IMG/VR virus record: IMGVR_UViG_3300013099_000048
Span: 1-36,427 of that record
Length of the DNA stretch: 36,427 nt
Origin: a virus
Reading direction: 5' to 3' (one strand)
Shown here: positions 16,101-23,699 of the stretch, one piece after another
Layout: every line of letters begins with the position of its first letter
How positions within the stretch are numbered: the first letter of the stretch is position 1
Program-made: the position numbers and the translations under genes
Notes under the pieces: generated by a model
Database searches by the model: none
The model's input: only the letters and a program-made list of their open reading frames with translations
What the model was told of the DNA's origin: nothing

Positions 16101-16783
16101 AGGTGCGTATTGGTGCCTGCCTGTGCTGTCACCCTGACGGAGAACGTGGAGAACAGCACCTCTAGTGTCGACCGACTAGGGGACCCCACCGACGACAGTG
16201 TGCCCCACCCGATGGTGTTCGTGTCCAGCGACGAGTTCGTGCACATGTTTGTCGATGCTGGCCAGATGCCCGTGGACCCCCCGGCCATCACATCCATGCC
16301 GTCACCTTCATCACCGGCGGTGCGGATCGAGTCTGTTATCAGATTCTCGCCGTTGCACGACACGCCACCATTGTCGTACAGGATCGTGCGGTTGGACAGC
16401 CACCGTGGATCGGGCATGCGTAGTACAACGGTGAAGCGGTTAGGCGCCCGGTCTTGCGGAGTTACTGACTCAACGACACCACGCACCTTGCGCAGCACAC
16501 CCTCGAACGACAGCACGAGGTCGGCATCCGTGCCTATGGCGAACCACCCGTTAAGTTCGTCTAGCTTGTCAGACACCGTGGTTTCGGTAGACAGGATGCT
16601 CAGGCGAACAGCTATCTTAGTGCCGACGCGTTCCAGACGCTGGTACACTGGGTGTCGATCGAGACGCTTAGCCAGAATCGGCTTTGATGTGCGCTTGAAG
16701 AATGAGTCACTAAACAGCGCCTGAGCAGAGTACACGCTACCGTCGTTGATGATGTGCCCGTTGTACGTGACAATCTCGATCAA
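13109..16783 (-). CDS. Large tail-tip protein: Dit-like head plus lectin-like domains
   Basis: 1224 residues from a TTG at 16783 (GGAGG 7-8 bases upstream; TTGA overlap with the tape measure stop). Residues 1-150 resemble distal tail proteins: strand-rich with RLDRHPVYQRLERVGTKIAV and a ...NRFTVVLRMPDPRW segment. About residues 150-350 look like a carbohydrate-binding jelly roll, and 350-530 like a LamG/concanavalin-type sandwich (WFMARVRVMW ... LERMNDG). Further beta domains follow. It likely joins the tail tube to the hub and carries sugar-binding modules for host recognition. The domain names come from sequence pattern, not a search. Confidence 0.7.
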   Translation of the reverse strand: MIEIVTYNGHIINDGSVYSAQALFSDSFFKRTSKPILAKRLDRHPVYQRLERVGTKIAVRLSILSTETTVSDKLDELNGWFAIGTDADLVLSFEGVLRKVRGVVESVTPQDRAPNRFTVVLRMPDPRWLSNRTILYDNGGVSCNGENLITDSIRTAGDEGDGMDVMAGGSTGIWPASTNMCTNSSLDTNTIGWGTLSSVGSPSRSTLEVLFSTFSVRVTAQAGTNTHLTFESGGVGIGSEFTAGKWYSASCWIYIGSGWTAAGGSDIQIKPFRMDSDTSSVERIDGIVANENSWQYMQCFWYQDVTANGGVRWNNPVNPSGLKVYYVEGLMIEEFDERASIIAGPHITTDGAVDDHTYALCTADASSYATSQSWFMARVRVMWTQGIWNNDTTRKHTVFGWWDSATSYIHCYYQESAGGQGSWVLERMNDGVVDTVSVVNGATRGQLESDPDFRSVCAAWENGLVRLSIQGTAFDETVTVTNGIPAVTNPYVEIGSIEEDDQLCGDIVWAAAGSGVLTDADVLTLHGFGDTLPSSYPAAANEFFTWDASDATAGDSITEFSLYQNGNVDYEQAVLTLKPITQKAAADGPTHSRDIALANRVARSFPNYAVDITDGGMDTAAIVTAGNAQADGDDFRVLVDGVEVPRWFGEDAGTNDFDQTGTTVWVNIDLEPSKTGVLLTAASDSDTSFVFDIGSLAGWPDDGFFVIGTECVRYASRTDTTASGCTRGERGTTAAAHSTDVVAYWAQRRVQLMYGHSAATAPDARADRKPMIDLAVSTNELLHWDNATGVFDADNTRRSMQWNRVLREVEAGQNRFALSDNQVGGGNDPMAWRYRRDGAVPGEIAGNTFAIVLPPGTGEDGSGDVVEFDGGTDFSTRVRCFGIDTIGNRRFLGGYEPDDYEAPSTITLPSVGDDMVAIEFVGSVGRVVGTPALGSSGIDGGGGIAEIVLTGSVRQAFVVPSSKDIGSGSIFYVYAYLQSGRASPALPWSTTVTVTARIQKEDPDNLGQYFTVAESAVSPVWSEAGPGFVGAQFQQIPFLFSPKVPVIPGDNLVLQIEYTSLDSGTTDVEVQWGGSVMSYNDRPTVQDFYLVSDDLDQDGIVGLPSDTGESIDQITLYMNADGVPVMVLGVEQSDAYYIDGVIENVTTGQTVGLEALVAIDDELQVNMDTGAVMNVTQDLGIANLATFSDNDDLLTLVPGKNEMTYTEAGLVSISINVTYNHVWQ

Positions 16784-18642
16784 AGCGTGTCCTCCAACGC
16801 ATCCAGGAAGGACGCAGGGTCGTCTGATACGACGATCAACTCGCCGTAGTTGTTGAAGCTGCGGTCAGTCTGTGTGCTTGCAGTCTGCCGCATTGATTCG
16901 ATCAGGCGCGTGCTGCTGCCAGCGTCACGTACACCGGCCCCACTGGGCAGAGTGACGATCTCGCCGTACGACTCATTGACCAGGGCATTACCGCCGGGCT
17001 GCGACAGTGTGCCCTTACGGAAGGTGGGTAGCGCCGGCATGGGCGGGAACGCTTGCGGCAGGCTGTCCAGCACACCCACCTGGGTACCGAGCAGACCGTT
17101 CTGGTCCAACGCGTGCATAGTTGCGAGTATGTTGTTCACGTACGGTAGATACACCTCGTTGTACCCGCCTGTCAGGATGACGCTCATCTGGTTTACAGCG
17201 TCACGCAGAGGCAACGACATCCCTTCACCGACAGACGTGAAGGCGTCCTGCATCGCAGTAGCGTGCGCGATGGTGGACGACGCAAGACCCTCGAGCGAGA
17301 GGTCCAGTTCTGTAATGCCGCTCTCAAACGCTGCGCCTGGGCCCTTGTTCCATCCGCTGTGGATAACGTCGAAGGACGCAGCCACCCCATCGCCCAGCTC
17401 CGGGCCCAACACGCGCAGAGCCTCACCCAGCATCGACATGGTGGCGTTGCTGAACGTCTCTTGAAAGACGCCAGACTTCTCACCCATCGTGACGTCTACG
17501 GCGTCGAGCGCTGCCGCCACGTCTTCGCTGATCTCGCCGAACCGCGCTTGAAAGACGGCGCGCAGCTCACCTGTAGCGGAAGTGAACACGCTGAACACTT
17601 CGTGCGTATCCCACAGCGCATCCTGTGTGCTCTCCAGTGCGTCTACCGCAGCGTTCGCCCCTGTGGGCAGGTCTGTCTTGAGTTTGTCAGCCACGATACC
17701 TATGGGGCTGGCAACGGCAACAGCCGCCTCCTCCGTGTCCCACAGCGCGTACACCAGGAGAGCGGCGCCAGCAGCCAACAGCCCGATCGGCCCTGTGGCG
17801 ATCTGCACCGCGACCCCGAATGCGGTCACAGCAGCGGACAACTGCGGGAGGATGAGCAACAGTCCAGACGTGCCGGCAAGCACCACGACGAGCCCAGCCA
17901 CGGAGGCTATGGCAGTGTGCACCCACGGGTCTGCATCGATAAGCGCCTGGGCCCACCCAGCCACGGCATCAGCCACAGCATTAAACGCTGGCATCAACGT
18001 GACACCTATAGCGTCGCTAACGTCTGCCAGGACAGCGCCCATGCGTTTGAACGGGTCGGCAGCCTCACCCGCAGCCCCGCCAACCTTGGCGTACACCGTG
18101 GCTAGTCTCTCGGAGAAGTCCGCATTCTTGTCGAACACGATACCTACGGACTCGGCTTGGTGGACGGTGCCGGCTAGTGCCTTACCCATCGTCTCGGCGA
18201 CGGTCTTTACGTCCTTACCTGAGGCCGACGCTGCATCCAGCACGACAGGTAGCGCTTGCATCGCCTGTTCGACGCTACCAGTCTGGATCACAAGCTTAGA
18301 CAACGTCTCACGCTGCAATTCGTCGCTAACACCAGTGAGCGCCTGCAGCGAACTCATCAGTGCCTCGGCTTTGTCACTCCACTGATCAGCTTTTTCGCCC
18401 GTATTCTCGATCGTCTGCGCGAGTACGGCTTGCGTCTTGATCTGCTCGCGCGCGCCCAGAGTGGCAGCCACCATGGCACCCACCATGATAGCACCCGCCT
18501 GGGACATCCTCTTTAGGGCGTTACGGTGGTGCTCCACCTTCTTACTAAGCTTGTCCAGCGACCCAGCCAGCTTACCCACAGCAGGACTAGCTTTGTCCTT
18601 ACCGTTGAGGATGACATTTACAGCTTGGCTGAGCGTACCCAT
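16780..18642 (-). CDS. Tape measure protein
   Basis: 620 residues from ATG 18642, overlapping the preceding TAA as TAATG. The N-terminus (residues 15-65) is helical and Lys/Ala-rich. Residues 80-230 are long helices, and about residues 243-305 form a strongly hydrophobic stretch, typical of tape measures that insert into the host membrane. It follows the frameshifted chaperone genes and precedes the Dit-like gene, the fixed order in siphoviruses. At about 1.5 angstroms per residue the tail would be near 90-95 nm, fairly short. No peptidase or lysozyme domain was noticed. Confidence 0.88.
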   Translation of the reverse strand: MGTLSQAVNVILNGKDKASPAVGKLAGSLDKLSKKVEHHRNALKRMSQAGAIMVGAMVAATLGAREQIKTQAVLAQTIENTGEKADQWSDKAEALMSSLQALTGVSDELQRETLSKLVIQTGSVEQAMQALPVVLDAASASGKDVKTVAETMGKALAGTVHQAESVGIVFDKNADFSERLATVYAKVGGAAGEAADPFKRMGAVLADVSDAIGVTLMPAFNAVADAVAGWAQALIDADPWVHTAIASVAGLVVVLAGTSGLLLILPQLSAAVTAFGVAVQIATGPIGLLAAGAALLVYALWDTEEAAVAVASPIGIVADKLKTDLPTGANAAVDALESTQDALWDTHEVFSVFTSATGELRAVFQARFGEISEDVAAALDAVDVTMGEKSGVFQETFSNATMSMLGEALRVLGPELGDGVAASFDVIHSGWNKGPGAAFESGITELDLSLEGLASSTIAHATAMQDAFTSVGEGMSLPLRDAVNQMSVILTGGYNEVYLPYVNNILATMHALDQNGLLGTQVGVLDSLPQAFPPMPALPTFRKGTLSQPGGNALVNESYGEIVTLPSGAGVRDAGSSTRLIESMRQTASTQTDRSFNNYGELIVVSDDPASFLDALEDTL

Positions 18643-19219
18643 TACGTTTTACCCTTACAGGATGCCTCGGCCAGCACGTGCAACTGCACAGCTGTAACAA
18701 GGGGTAGGTCGTCGAAGTCCGACAGCGAGAGTGATACGGCGCCGAGATGAGACAGCGTGAAAAGCTGGTTAGCGTGTCTCATCTCGGTTGGTACCTTTCC
18801 TTGTCTAAGGATAGCTCGCCACTGTCGGATCAGGAAGAAGGGACAAGCGTATCCCCCATAATCACGGTAAAGGCCCAGTCCTCCGTAACCTTGTCCAGGC
18901 GCTTAAGGTCGTGACTCTTCTTAAAGCCCTCGTAACAGGGCCCGTCCAGGCTGATAAGTCCGGACTTTAGCACGATTTCCAGATCGAAGTTAGCCTGTGT
19001 AGGCTGCACATCGGTGGGTTTGTCTGGCGTGTCGCTGCTGCCGCTGGACATCAGGCCGTCCAGGCCGATTCCAGCCTTCTTCGCCAGGAGAAAGGCGCCC
19101 TCCACGGTAGCGGATGCAGCGGCTGCTACCTCGCGACCAGACAGCGGGCGGAATCTCATGCTGCACCCCTCCTCGTGGGGGATGCTTACGGAGCGTTCGA
19201 GCTTGTCTACCAGGGCCAT
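18642..19219 (-). CDS. Tail assembly chaperone, -1 frameshift product
   Basis: The -1 frame is open from the slippery site to a TAA at 18642-18644, which overlaps the tape measure ATG. A -1 shift at GGGGGAT (18851-18857) would append about 70 residues (GGYACPFFLIRQWR onward) to the shorter chaperone. This copies the lambda gpG/gpGT arrangement: a short major form and a rare extended form between the tube and tape measure genes. An alternative is independent translation from an internal ATG in the extension, whose ribosome site is weak. The frame and position are seen in the sequence; the shift is inferred. Confidence 0.6.
18742..18787. repeat. Perfect 13-bp inverted repeat inside chaperone extension
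   Basis: CCGAGATGAGACA (18742-18754) and TGTCTCATCTCGG (18775-18787) are exact reverse complements around a 20-base loop. On the leftward mRNA the stem begins about 65 bases after the slippery site, too far for a classical frameshift stimulator. It could be an attenuator or a processing stem before the tape measure gene. Confidence 0.65.
18830..19219 (-). CDS. Tail assembly chaperone, short form
   Basis: 129 residues from ATG 19219 with AAGGAAC 8 bases upstream, ending at TGA 18830-18832. The protein is small, with an Ala-rich helix near residues 30-50 and a flexible Ser/Asp/Pro linker in the middle. It sits between the tail tube and tape measure genes, where gpG-type chaperones lie. It is expected to bind the tape measure during tail assembly and to be absent from mature virions. 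The call rests on location, size and the overlapping -1 frame rather than strong sequence identity. Confidence 0.75.
   Translation of the reverse strand: MALVDKLERSVSIPHEEGCSMRFRPLSGREVAAAASATVEGAFLLAKKAGIGLDGLMSSGSSDTPDKPTDVQPTQANFDLEIVLKSGLISLDGPCYEGFKKSHDLKRLDKVTEDWAFTVIMGDTLVPSS
18851..18857 (-). promoter_or_regulatory. Candidate -1 slippery heptamer GGGGGAT
   Basis: On the leftward strand the chaperone frame reads ATG GGG GAT, so the heptamer is G-GGG-GAT. After a -1 slip the P-site codon still reads GGG; the A-site re-pairing is imperfect. The -1 frame is open from here through the tape measure start. CCCTTCTTCC, 9-18 bases downstream, is a weaker alternative slip region. Confidence 0.5.
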
Positions 19220-19231
19220 GGCTGGTGTTCC

Positions 19232-20296
19232 TTATGCGGGGTCAGTGTCAAGCTGACTAGAGTATGTGACGAACTGATACCAATCAGCCACGTCGAAGTC
19301 AGGGTGAGACTCAAGCTTGAGGGTGATGACCCTCTGGCCTTCGTCTTCCCCATCACAGATGTAGGTGTCCTGCACGTGCCGGCAGGGGAATTCAAACTCG
19401 AGACGACGTGCAGTGGTACCGCCGACAGCCGCAGTACCAATACCGCGCATGCGAACAGCGCGCAGCGCCTGGGCTTCTGCCTTGGTACGCTCTGCGGCGT
19501 ACAGGCCCGAGCCGACTTGCGCGAGGCACACCAGCTCCAGCGTAGCCTTGGGTACGCTGCCGTTTAGCTCGATCGTCGGGTACGTGAGGTCGATGCTGCC
19601 GTTCGCGGGACGCTGCGCGACGAGCCCCGTATCGAAAGTGTGCGTCATGGACAGCACATCAAGCGCGAACTGGGTCGTGCCGTACGACCCGGCATCGTCA
19701 TCGAGCCACATGGTCCAGCCCTGGGCCGGGATGTAGCCAACGTTCGACATCGGGAAGTTAGCAGACAGGTCGGCGAAGCTGGCCTCCGTGGTGCGCCCGT
19801 TGGCGAGACCCGAAGCACCGAACTGCGTAAAGCCGCCCTTAGTGAAGCTCAACTGGAACTGGGTCAGGAACGCGTCGGCGTACTGGTTCGTGATGTGCGC
19901 TGCACCCGTGCTGTCACGATCCTCGATCGTCATCCCCTTAACTGATGGGATCGTGGTACGCGCCCGGTTGAACGTCGCGCTCGACAGCACATCCGTCGCG
20001 TCGACCTCCGCCGTAGCAGGGCCGTCTTCGATGGCCATGTGCAGCGCCATCATGATATCTTCGGTTGTGCACGCAGCAGCGGGGATAGTAAAGGGTACCG
20101 AGCGCTCGATCGCCTGCCGCACACCGCCAGCGTTGGCCATCAGCTGGCCGGTCGCAGCCTGCGGGGTTTCCACCACGCCACCGTCGGATGAAAACTCCAT
20201 CATCAGGCGCGTCTGCCACGTAGCGGCAACGGAGGTACCAACAGCCGACTGCTTGCCGAGCTGTACGGTGTGGAGAGAGTCTAGAATGTTGGACAT
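19232..20296 (-). CDS. Major tail tube protein
   Basis: 354 residues from ATG 20296 with AAGGAG upstream. The sequence is beta-rich, with Gly/Thr/Ala and evenly spaced strands (ATWQTRLMMEFSSDGG ..., VPFTIPAAACTTEDIM ...), and no enzyme motif. It lies directly before the tail chaperone pair and after the tail terminator and completion genes, the standard position of the tail tube subunit. At 354 residues it is long for a tube protein and may be a two-domain or fused type. Confidence comes mainly from gene order. Confidence 0.75.
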   Translation of the reverse strand: MSNILDSLHTVQLGKQSAVGTSVAATWQTRLMMEFSSDGGVVETPQAATGQLMANAGGVRQAIERSVPFTIPAAACTTEDIMMALHMAIEDGPATAEVDATDVLSSATFNRARTTIPSVKGMTIEDRDSTGAAHITNQYADAFLTQFQLSFTKGGFTQFGASGLANGRTTEASFADLSANFPMSNVGYIPAQGWTMWLDDDAGSYGTTQFALDVLSMTHTFDTGLVAQRPANGSIDLTYPTIELNGSVPKATLELVCLAQVGSGLYAAERTKAEAQALRAVRMRGIGTAAVGGTTARRLEFEFPCRHVQDTYICDGEDEGQRVITLKLESHPDFDVADWYQFVTYSSQLDTDPA

Positions 20297-20305
20297 TGTT
20301 TCTCC

Positions 20306-21292
20306 TTATCGCGCTTCTGTGCGCGCAAAAGTCAGTGTGACGGCGGCGTCCGCGACGACCTGACCGTTTCCGATTAGGGCAGTACCGAAGTCTACATCGA
20401 CTGGTGCACCGCCCATACTGTAACAGTCGAAGCCGCCCGCAGCTTCGATGTCCAGGCACCGTTCGTAGATAGCACGTACGTGTCGGTGCAGCTTCATGAA
20501 AAGAGCGTCTGGGTTGCTGGGCTCCGTGGTCTCGATCACGCCGATGGTGACGGCGTACGCGGCAACTGCACCGCCAGCGCCTACACCCGTGACACCAAGG
20601 GCGGTAAGCTGCCCCTTGTCCACCGTAATGAAGCCCGACGGCAGCGACGGCAGCAGCTCCTCGCCCGGGTCGCCCACGGCCCATACCGACGGCGCGTTGA
20701 GGACGATGCCGTCCTCGTACTCTGCGGACACCACGTCGAGCAGCGTCTGCAAGGGCGTGGTGCCGTCCGTGGTCGGCTGGTAGGACGTAGCCCGAGTACC
20801 AACCTCAAACTGCAGATCCTGTATGTCGAACACGGCCGTAAGCGCTGCACCGTCGTCGTTCGACACGATAATTTCAGCCTTGTCCGCGATAGACCCGAAG
20901 GTCACCGTAGCGGACAGGTACTTCCAATCGGTGGACGTTGGTGTGGGGTGCTTCTCCTGGTCCACCGTAGCGCCCGCTTCGTTCCGCACCTCGATACCAA
21001 GGTTCGTGCACCCTGACACGGGCCGTACCCACGCGGAGAACGTTACCGTAGTGTCGGCGTACTCGGCGTTTGCGCCGACCAGCTGGTGTATCTCATACGT
21101 CGTCCTGGCCGACCGGTTGGTGCCCAGGCGATGGCCCGGTCCCAGCGCCACGGACGTGGACCCGTCCGACCCGTCCAGCCACACAACGTTGCTGAGATCG
21201 CGGCTGTACAGCAGCAGATTCCTGCCATCACCGCCCAGGTGCAGGTTCTCTCTGATGCTCCTGGCTAGCGATTCGCCTAGACCCATCGTCAT
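20306..21292 (-). CDS. Tail terminator-like protein with inserted sugar-binding-like domain
   Basis: 328 residues from ATG 21292 (ATGA overlap). Residues 1-19 (LGESLARSIRENL helix) and about 178-328 (TTPLQTLLDVVSAEYEDGI ..., LFMKLHRHVRAIYERC ...) look like a small tail-terminator protein. Between them, residues 24-175 form a jelly-roll-like module beginning NLLLYSRDLSN and ending EVGTRATSYQPT, the end signature typical of carbohydrate-binding modules in phage fibres. Such a module is unusual in a terminator. It would place a lectin-like domain at the head-tail joint. Domain boundaries were judged by eye. Confidence 0.7.
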   Translation of the reverse strand: MTMGLGESLARSIRENLHLGGDGRNLLLYSRDLSNVVWLDGSDGSTSVALGPGHRLGTNRSARTTYEIHQLVGANAEYADTTVTFSAWVRPVSGCTNLGIEVRNEAGATVDQEKHPTPTSTDWKYLSATVTFGSIADKAEIIVSNDDGAALTAVFDIQDLQFEVGTRATSYQPTTDGTTPLQTLLDVVSAEYEDGIVLNAPSVWAVGDPGEELLPSLPSGFITVDKGQLTALGVTGVGAGGAVAAYAVTIGVIETTEPSNPDALFMKLHRHVRAIYERCLDIEAAGGFDCYSMGGAPVDVDFGTALIGNGQVVADAAVTLTFARTEAR

Positions 21293-21834
21293 CAGAACGC
21301 CCTCGACACGCCGGCAAGTCGGCTACCGTCGATAAACCCGGCCGCGCGCGCTGCGCGCACCATCAGGCCCTGCACCACCTTCCCGACCGCTCTAGCGTCG
21401 TCCGGTCCCATGTCCACGACACGGCGCATAGGAAGATTGTTCCTCTTCACGCCGGTCTGGTGGTATACCGGGTACGAGCCCTTGAAGCGCGAGAAGTTGA
21501 TGCCAAGTTCAGCCTTCTTGTCAGAGACCTTACGCAGCGCACCGTGCCCGCCCGTGTCGGTTAGCGCTTCACGTGTCGCACCCGTCACGATCATCAGACG
21601 GTCGCTAGCCTTCTTGTACTTAGCGGTGCTCCTGGCCCATCTCTTCCACTTACCCTTAGGACTGCCCCCACCTTCACGCCCCCAGTGATCACGTACCGCA
21701 TCCTCAAACCAATCAATGACATCGGCGCGGCCGTCCTTAAACGGCTCCTTCATAAACGCACCGAGGCGCACGCTGGCGATACGAAACTGTAGCTTTTCGT
21801 CACCAGGGAAGGCGTATGAGATCTCTACGCTCAT
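21292..21834 (-). CDS. Tail completion protein, Mu gpG / P2 gpS-like
   Basis: 180 residues from ATG 21834, overlapping the connector stop (TAATG). The C-terminal half holds the family signature YHQTGVKRNNLPMRRVVDMGPDD, seen in virion-morphogenesis proteins of Mu (gpG) and P2 (gpS). The middle is basic (GKWKRWARSTAKYKK), fitting contact with DNA or the tail tube. It caps or completes tails before joining to heads. Gene order between the connector and terminator agrees. Confidence 0.85.
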   Translation of the reverse strand: MSVEISYAFPGDEKLQFRIASVRLGAFMKEPFKDGRADVIDWFEDAVRDHWGREGGGSPKGKWKRWARSTAKYKKASDRLMIVTGATREALTDTGGHGALRKVSDKKAELGINFSRFKGSYPVYHQTGVKRNNLPMRRVVDMGPDDARAVGKVVQGLMVRAARAAGFIDGSRLAGVSRAF

Positions 21835-22307
21835 TAGAACGTGTCCGACTTCGACCGATAGAAGGCGTGCTGGTTGGCCGACCCTAGCGAATCGTTAACT
21901 TCGTCGGTGGGGTGGATGGTGTTAATATTACTGGGACCGAGCGAGTCCTCACTCTGTTTGACAGTGTACGGGATGGTCTGCCCAGACTGCAGGCCCTTCT
22001 TACCTTCCTCGTATGCAGTGTGGAAATCTTCCCACATAGCTACATCGTCGCTGCCCCTGGCGATGGACTGCACCACACGCCACGTTACACCAGACCTACA
22101 CAGCAGGCCCAGGTACAAGTAGAATGCATCCCCTTCGTTGCTGGTGTCAGACACGTACGGCACCGACATGCCGCGATTGGCTAGAATCACGTTCAACTCG
22201 GCGTCGATCGACTCGATCTCCTGATCGAGGTCGAACAACGACGGCCACCCAGAGCGTGGCCACTGCGGTACCATGGCTTCTACTTCAGCTTCGGTGCAGT
22301 AGACCAT
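21834..22307 (-). CDS. Head-tail connector / adaptor protein
   Basis: 157 residues from ATG 22307 with AGGAG 8 bases upstream. The N-terminus (CTEAEVEAMVPQWP ... LDQEIESIDAELNVILANRG) is the helical start of gp6/gp36-type adaptors, which dock beneath the portal. The last 45 residues are Ser/Asn/Thr-rich and probably flexible. It follows the capsid genes and precedes the completion protein, as in HK97- and Mu-like head-tail modules. Confidence 0.7.
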   Translation of the reverse strand: MVYCTEAEVEAMVPQWPRSGWPSLFDLDQEIESIDAELNVILANRGMSVPYVSDTSNEGDAFYLYLGLLCRSGVTWRVVQSIARGSDDVAMWEDFHTAYEEGKKGLQSGQTIPYTVKQSEDSLGPSNINTIHPTDEVNDSLGSANQHAFYRSKSDTF

Positions 22308-22319
22308 GATCAGCTCCTG

Positions 22320-22652
22320 TTAGACGAGGGGCGTAACGGTGAACATAAAGTCGATACCTGAGGTGTTAGCGCGGCGCACCCAGATCGGGAGCTTGGTCGT
22401 GACCTTATGCTGCCGGTCCGCACCAGAGACCGTAACAGACGTGAGGATTCCAGGGATCGAGTGGCCGAACACGGTACCTGTCGGCTGATCTACACTCGCC
22501 TGCCAAAGCGCGATAGCGCCCGCCGTGGTACCGACGCCAGTGTGCTCGATCATCACGTTGCGCGGCGCGACGGATGCCTCAAGGCCCATCTCCCAGACCT
22601 CATCTGCCGCGATCTCGTAGAGCTTCGTGCCTTCGGTGTTGTTTGCAGCCAT
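22320..22652 (-). CDS. Small virion-associated protein, unknown
   Basis: 110 residues from ATG 22652 with AGGA 8 bases upstream. A beta-rich, neutral protein without Cys, with a GVGTTAGAIALW segment followed by a SVTVSGADRQHKVTTKLPIWV strand pair. It lies directly after the major capsid gene and its hairpin, ahead of the connector. Likely a head-joining, decoration or stopper-like protein, but I recognise no family. Confidence 0.65.
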   Translation of the reverse strand: MAANNTEGTKLYEIAADEVWEMGLEASVAPRNVMIEHTGVGTTAGAIALWQASVDQPTGTVFGHSIPGILTSVTVSGADRQHKVTTKLPIWVRRANTSGIDFMFTVTPLV

Positions 22653-22676
22653 CGTGTAATCCTGGAGAAGAGGGGC

Positions 22677-22710
22677 GGGGAGCCGACCGGGCGTACCCGG
22701 CCAGCTCCCC
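22677..22710 (-). terminator. Hairpin after the major capsid gene
   Basis: GGGGAGC (22677-22683) pairs with GCTCCCC (22704-22710), with an inner CCGGG/CCCGG stem and a 4-base loop. It lies 10 bases past the capsid stop. No T-run follows, only a pyrimidine stretch. It could partly stop transcription or protect the capsid mRNA, keeping capsid expression higher than that of downstream genes. Confidence 0.6.
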
Positions 22711-22720
22711 TATGCTAAGG

Positions 22721-23671
22721 TCAGCTGATCGTGACCTCGACCGCGTTGCGCGGGTCGCCGTAGCCGACCTCGAAGCGGTCGGTTGCGACGTACGGGATCG
22801 AGCGCTCGATCATCCACTCACGGGACTCGACGTTCGTGATGCCGTCGACCTGCGGCTGCTGACGCTCCTGGAACACGAAGGGCTTCATCGTGCCGCCAGT
22901 GCTGAGCGCGTAGAGCTTGACAGCCGACGACAGCTGATGGTTCAGCAGCAGTCGGTAGCCACCCACCTGCAGCATGCCGGTAGGGTTAGACGGGGGCACA
23001 CCAGGGACGGACCCCTGCTGGTTGTTGGACGCGAGCCCCTGGTAGAACGACGTGTACAAGGACAGCGGCACGACGAACGTGTCAGGCATACGACCCTGGA
23101 TGACACCCTTGTCGTCCTGGAACGCGCCCATCTGCACAATCGTCGCGTTGATGATCGCGTGCACCTCGGCAATAGTCAGTGCCCCAGTGTCAGTCACACT
23201 CTCGGCGATCTTGTTGTCGATGTTCGCCGAGGAACCCTGCACGCGCGTGTTGGCGAAGTACGCCGTCCCGTCGTACGCGAGCCCACCCGATTCGAACAGA
23301 CCCAAGATCTGTCGGCCACGGTTGGCAGCAGCTTCCTCGGCCAGACTGGAGATGATGAGGGACGCGTGTGACATCTTGTCGTCCTCCCACCAGCTACGGT
23401 CGAAGGAGATACCGCTCTGCCACGTCCGGTTGGTGAGGCTGTAGTCGTACGGGCTGACGCCACCCATCTCGACCTTACCCTTGGTGGTGTCCTTCATGGT
23501 AGGCGTACTGCCCATCCACGACTGTTCCTCGGTCGCCGTAGTGCTGGGCACCACGGTGGCAATCTCTCGCCAGGACATGACAGCCTTCTGGCGGTCAAAG
23601 TCAGTGAGGAACTGGCGACGCACGTTCGACTGGGTCGAAGCGAGCTGACCGTTAGTTACGATCTTTCCCAT
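22721..23671 (-). CDS. Major capsid protein, Mu gpT-like
   Basis: 316 residues from ATG 23671 with AAGGAG upstream. The N-terminal third carries the Mu gpT pattern: RRQFLTDFDRQKA ... WREIATVVPST ... QSWMGSTPTM and ISFDRSWWEDDKMSHA, followed by ANRGRQI. The size is normal for the family. It forms the icosahedral shell. Its neighbours (gpI-like protease/scaffold upstream, portal-MuF further up) are the usual Mu-like head set, here serving a non-contractile-tailed phage. Confidence 0.9.
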   Translation of the reverse strand: MGKIVTNGQLASTQSNVRRQFLTDFDRQKAVMSWREIATVVPSTTATEEQSWMGSTPTMKDTTKGKVEMGGVSPYDYSLTNRTWQSGISFDRSWWEDDKMSHASLIISSLAEEAAANRGRQILGLFESGGLAYDGTAYFANTRVQGSSANIDNKIAESVTDTGALTIAEVHAIINATIVQMGAFQDDKGVIQGRMPDTFVVPLSLYTSFYQGLASNNQQGSVPGVPPSNPTGMLQVGGYRLLLNHQLSSAVKLYALSTGGTMKPFVFQERQQPQVDGITNVESREWMIERSIPYVATDRFEVGYGDPRNAVEVTIS

Positions 23672-23699
23672 GTCTTACTTCTCCTTAAATGATCGCCGG

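Noticed and set aside
16262-16285. Partial match to the CCGTGGAC repeat (GATGCCCGTGGACC)
   Set aside because: Lies inside the tail-tip gene in a coding context, lacks the paired inverted core and the loop, and is probably chance.
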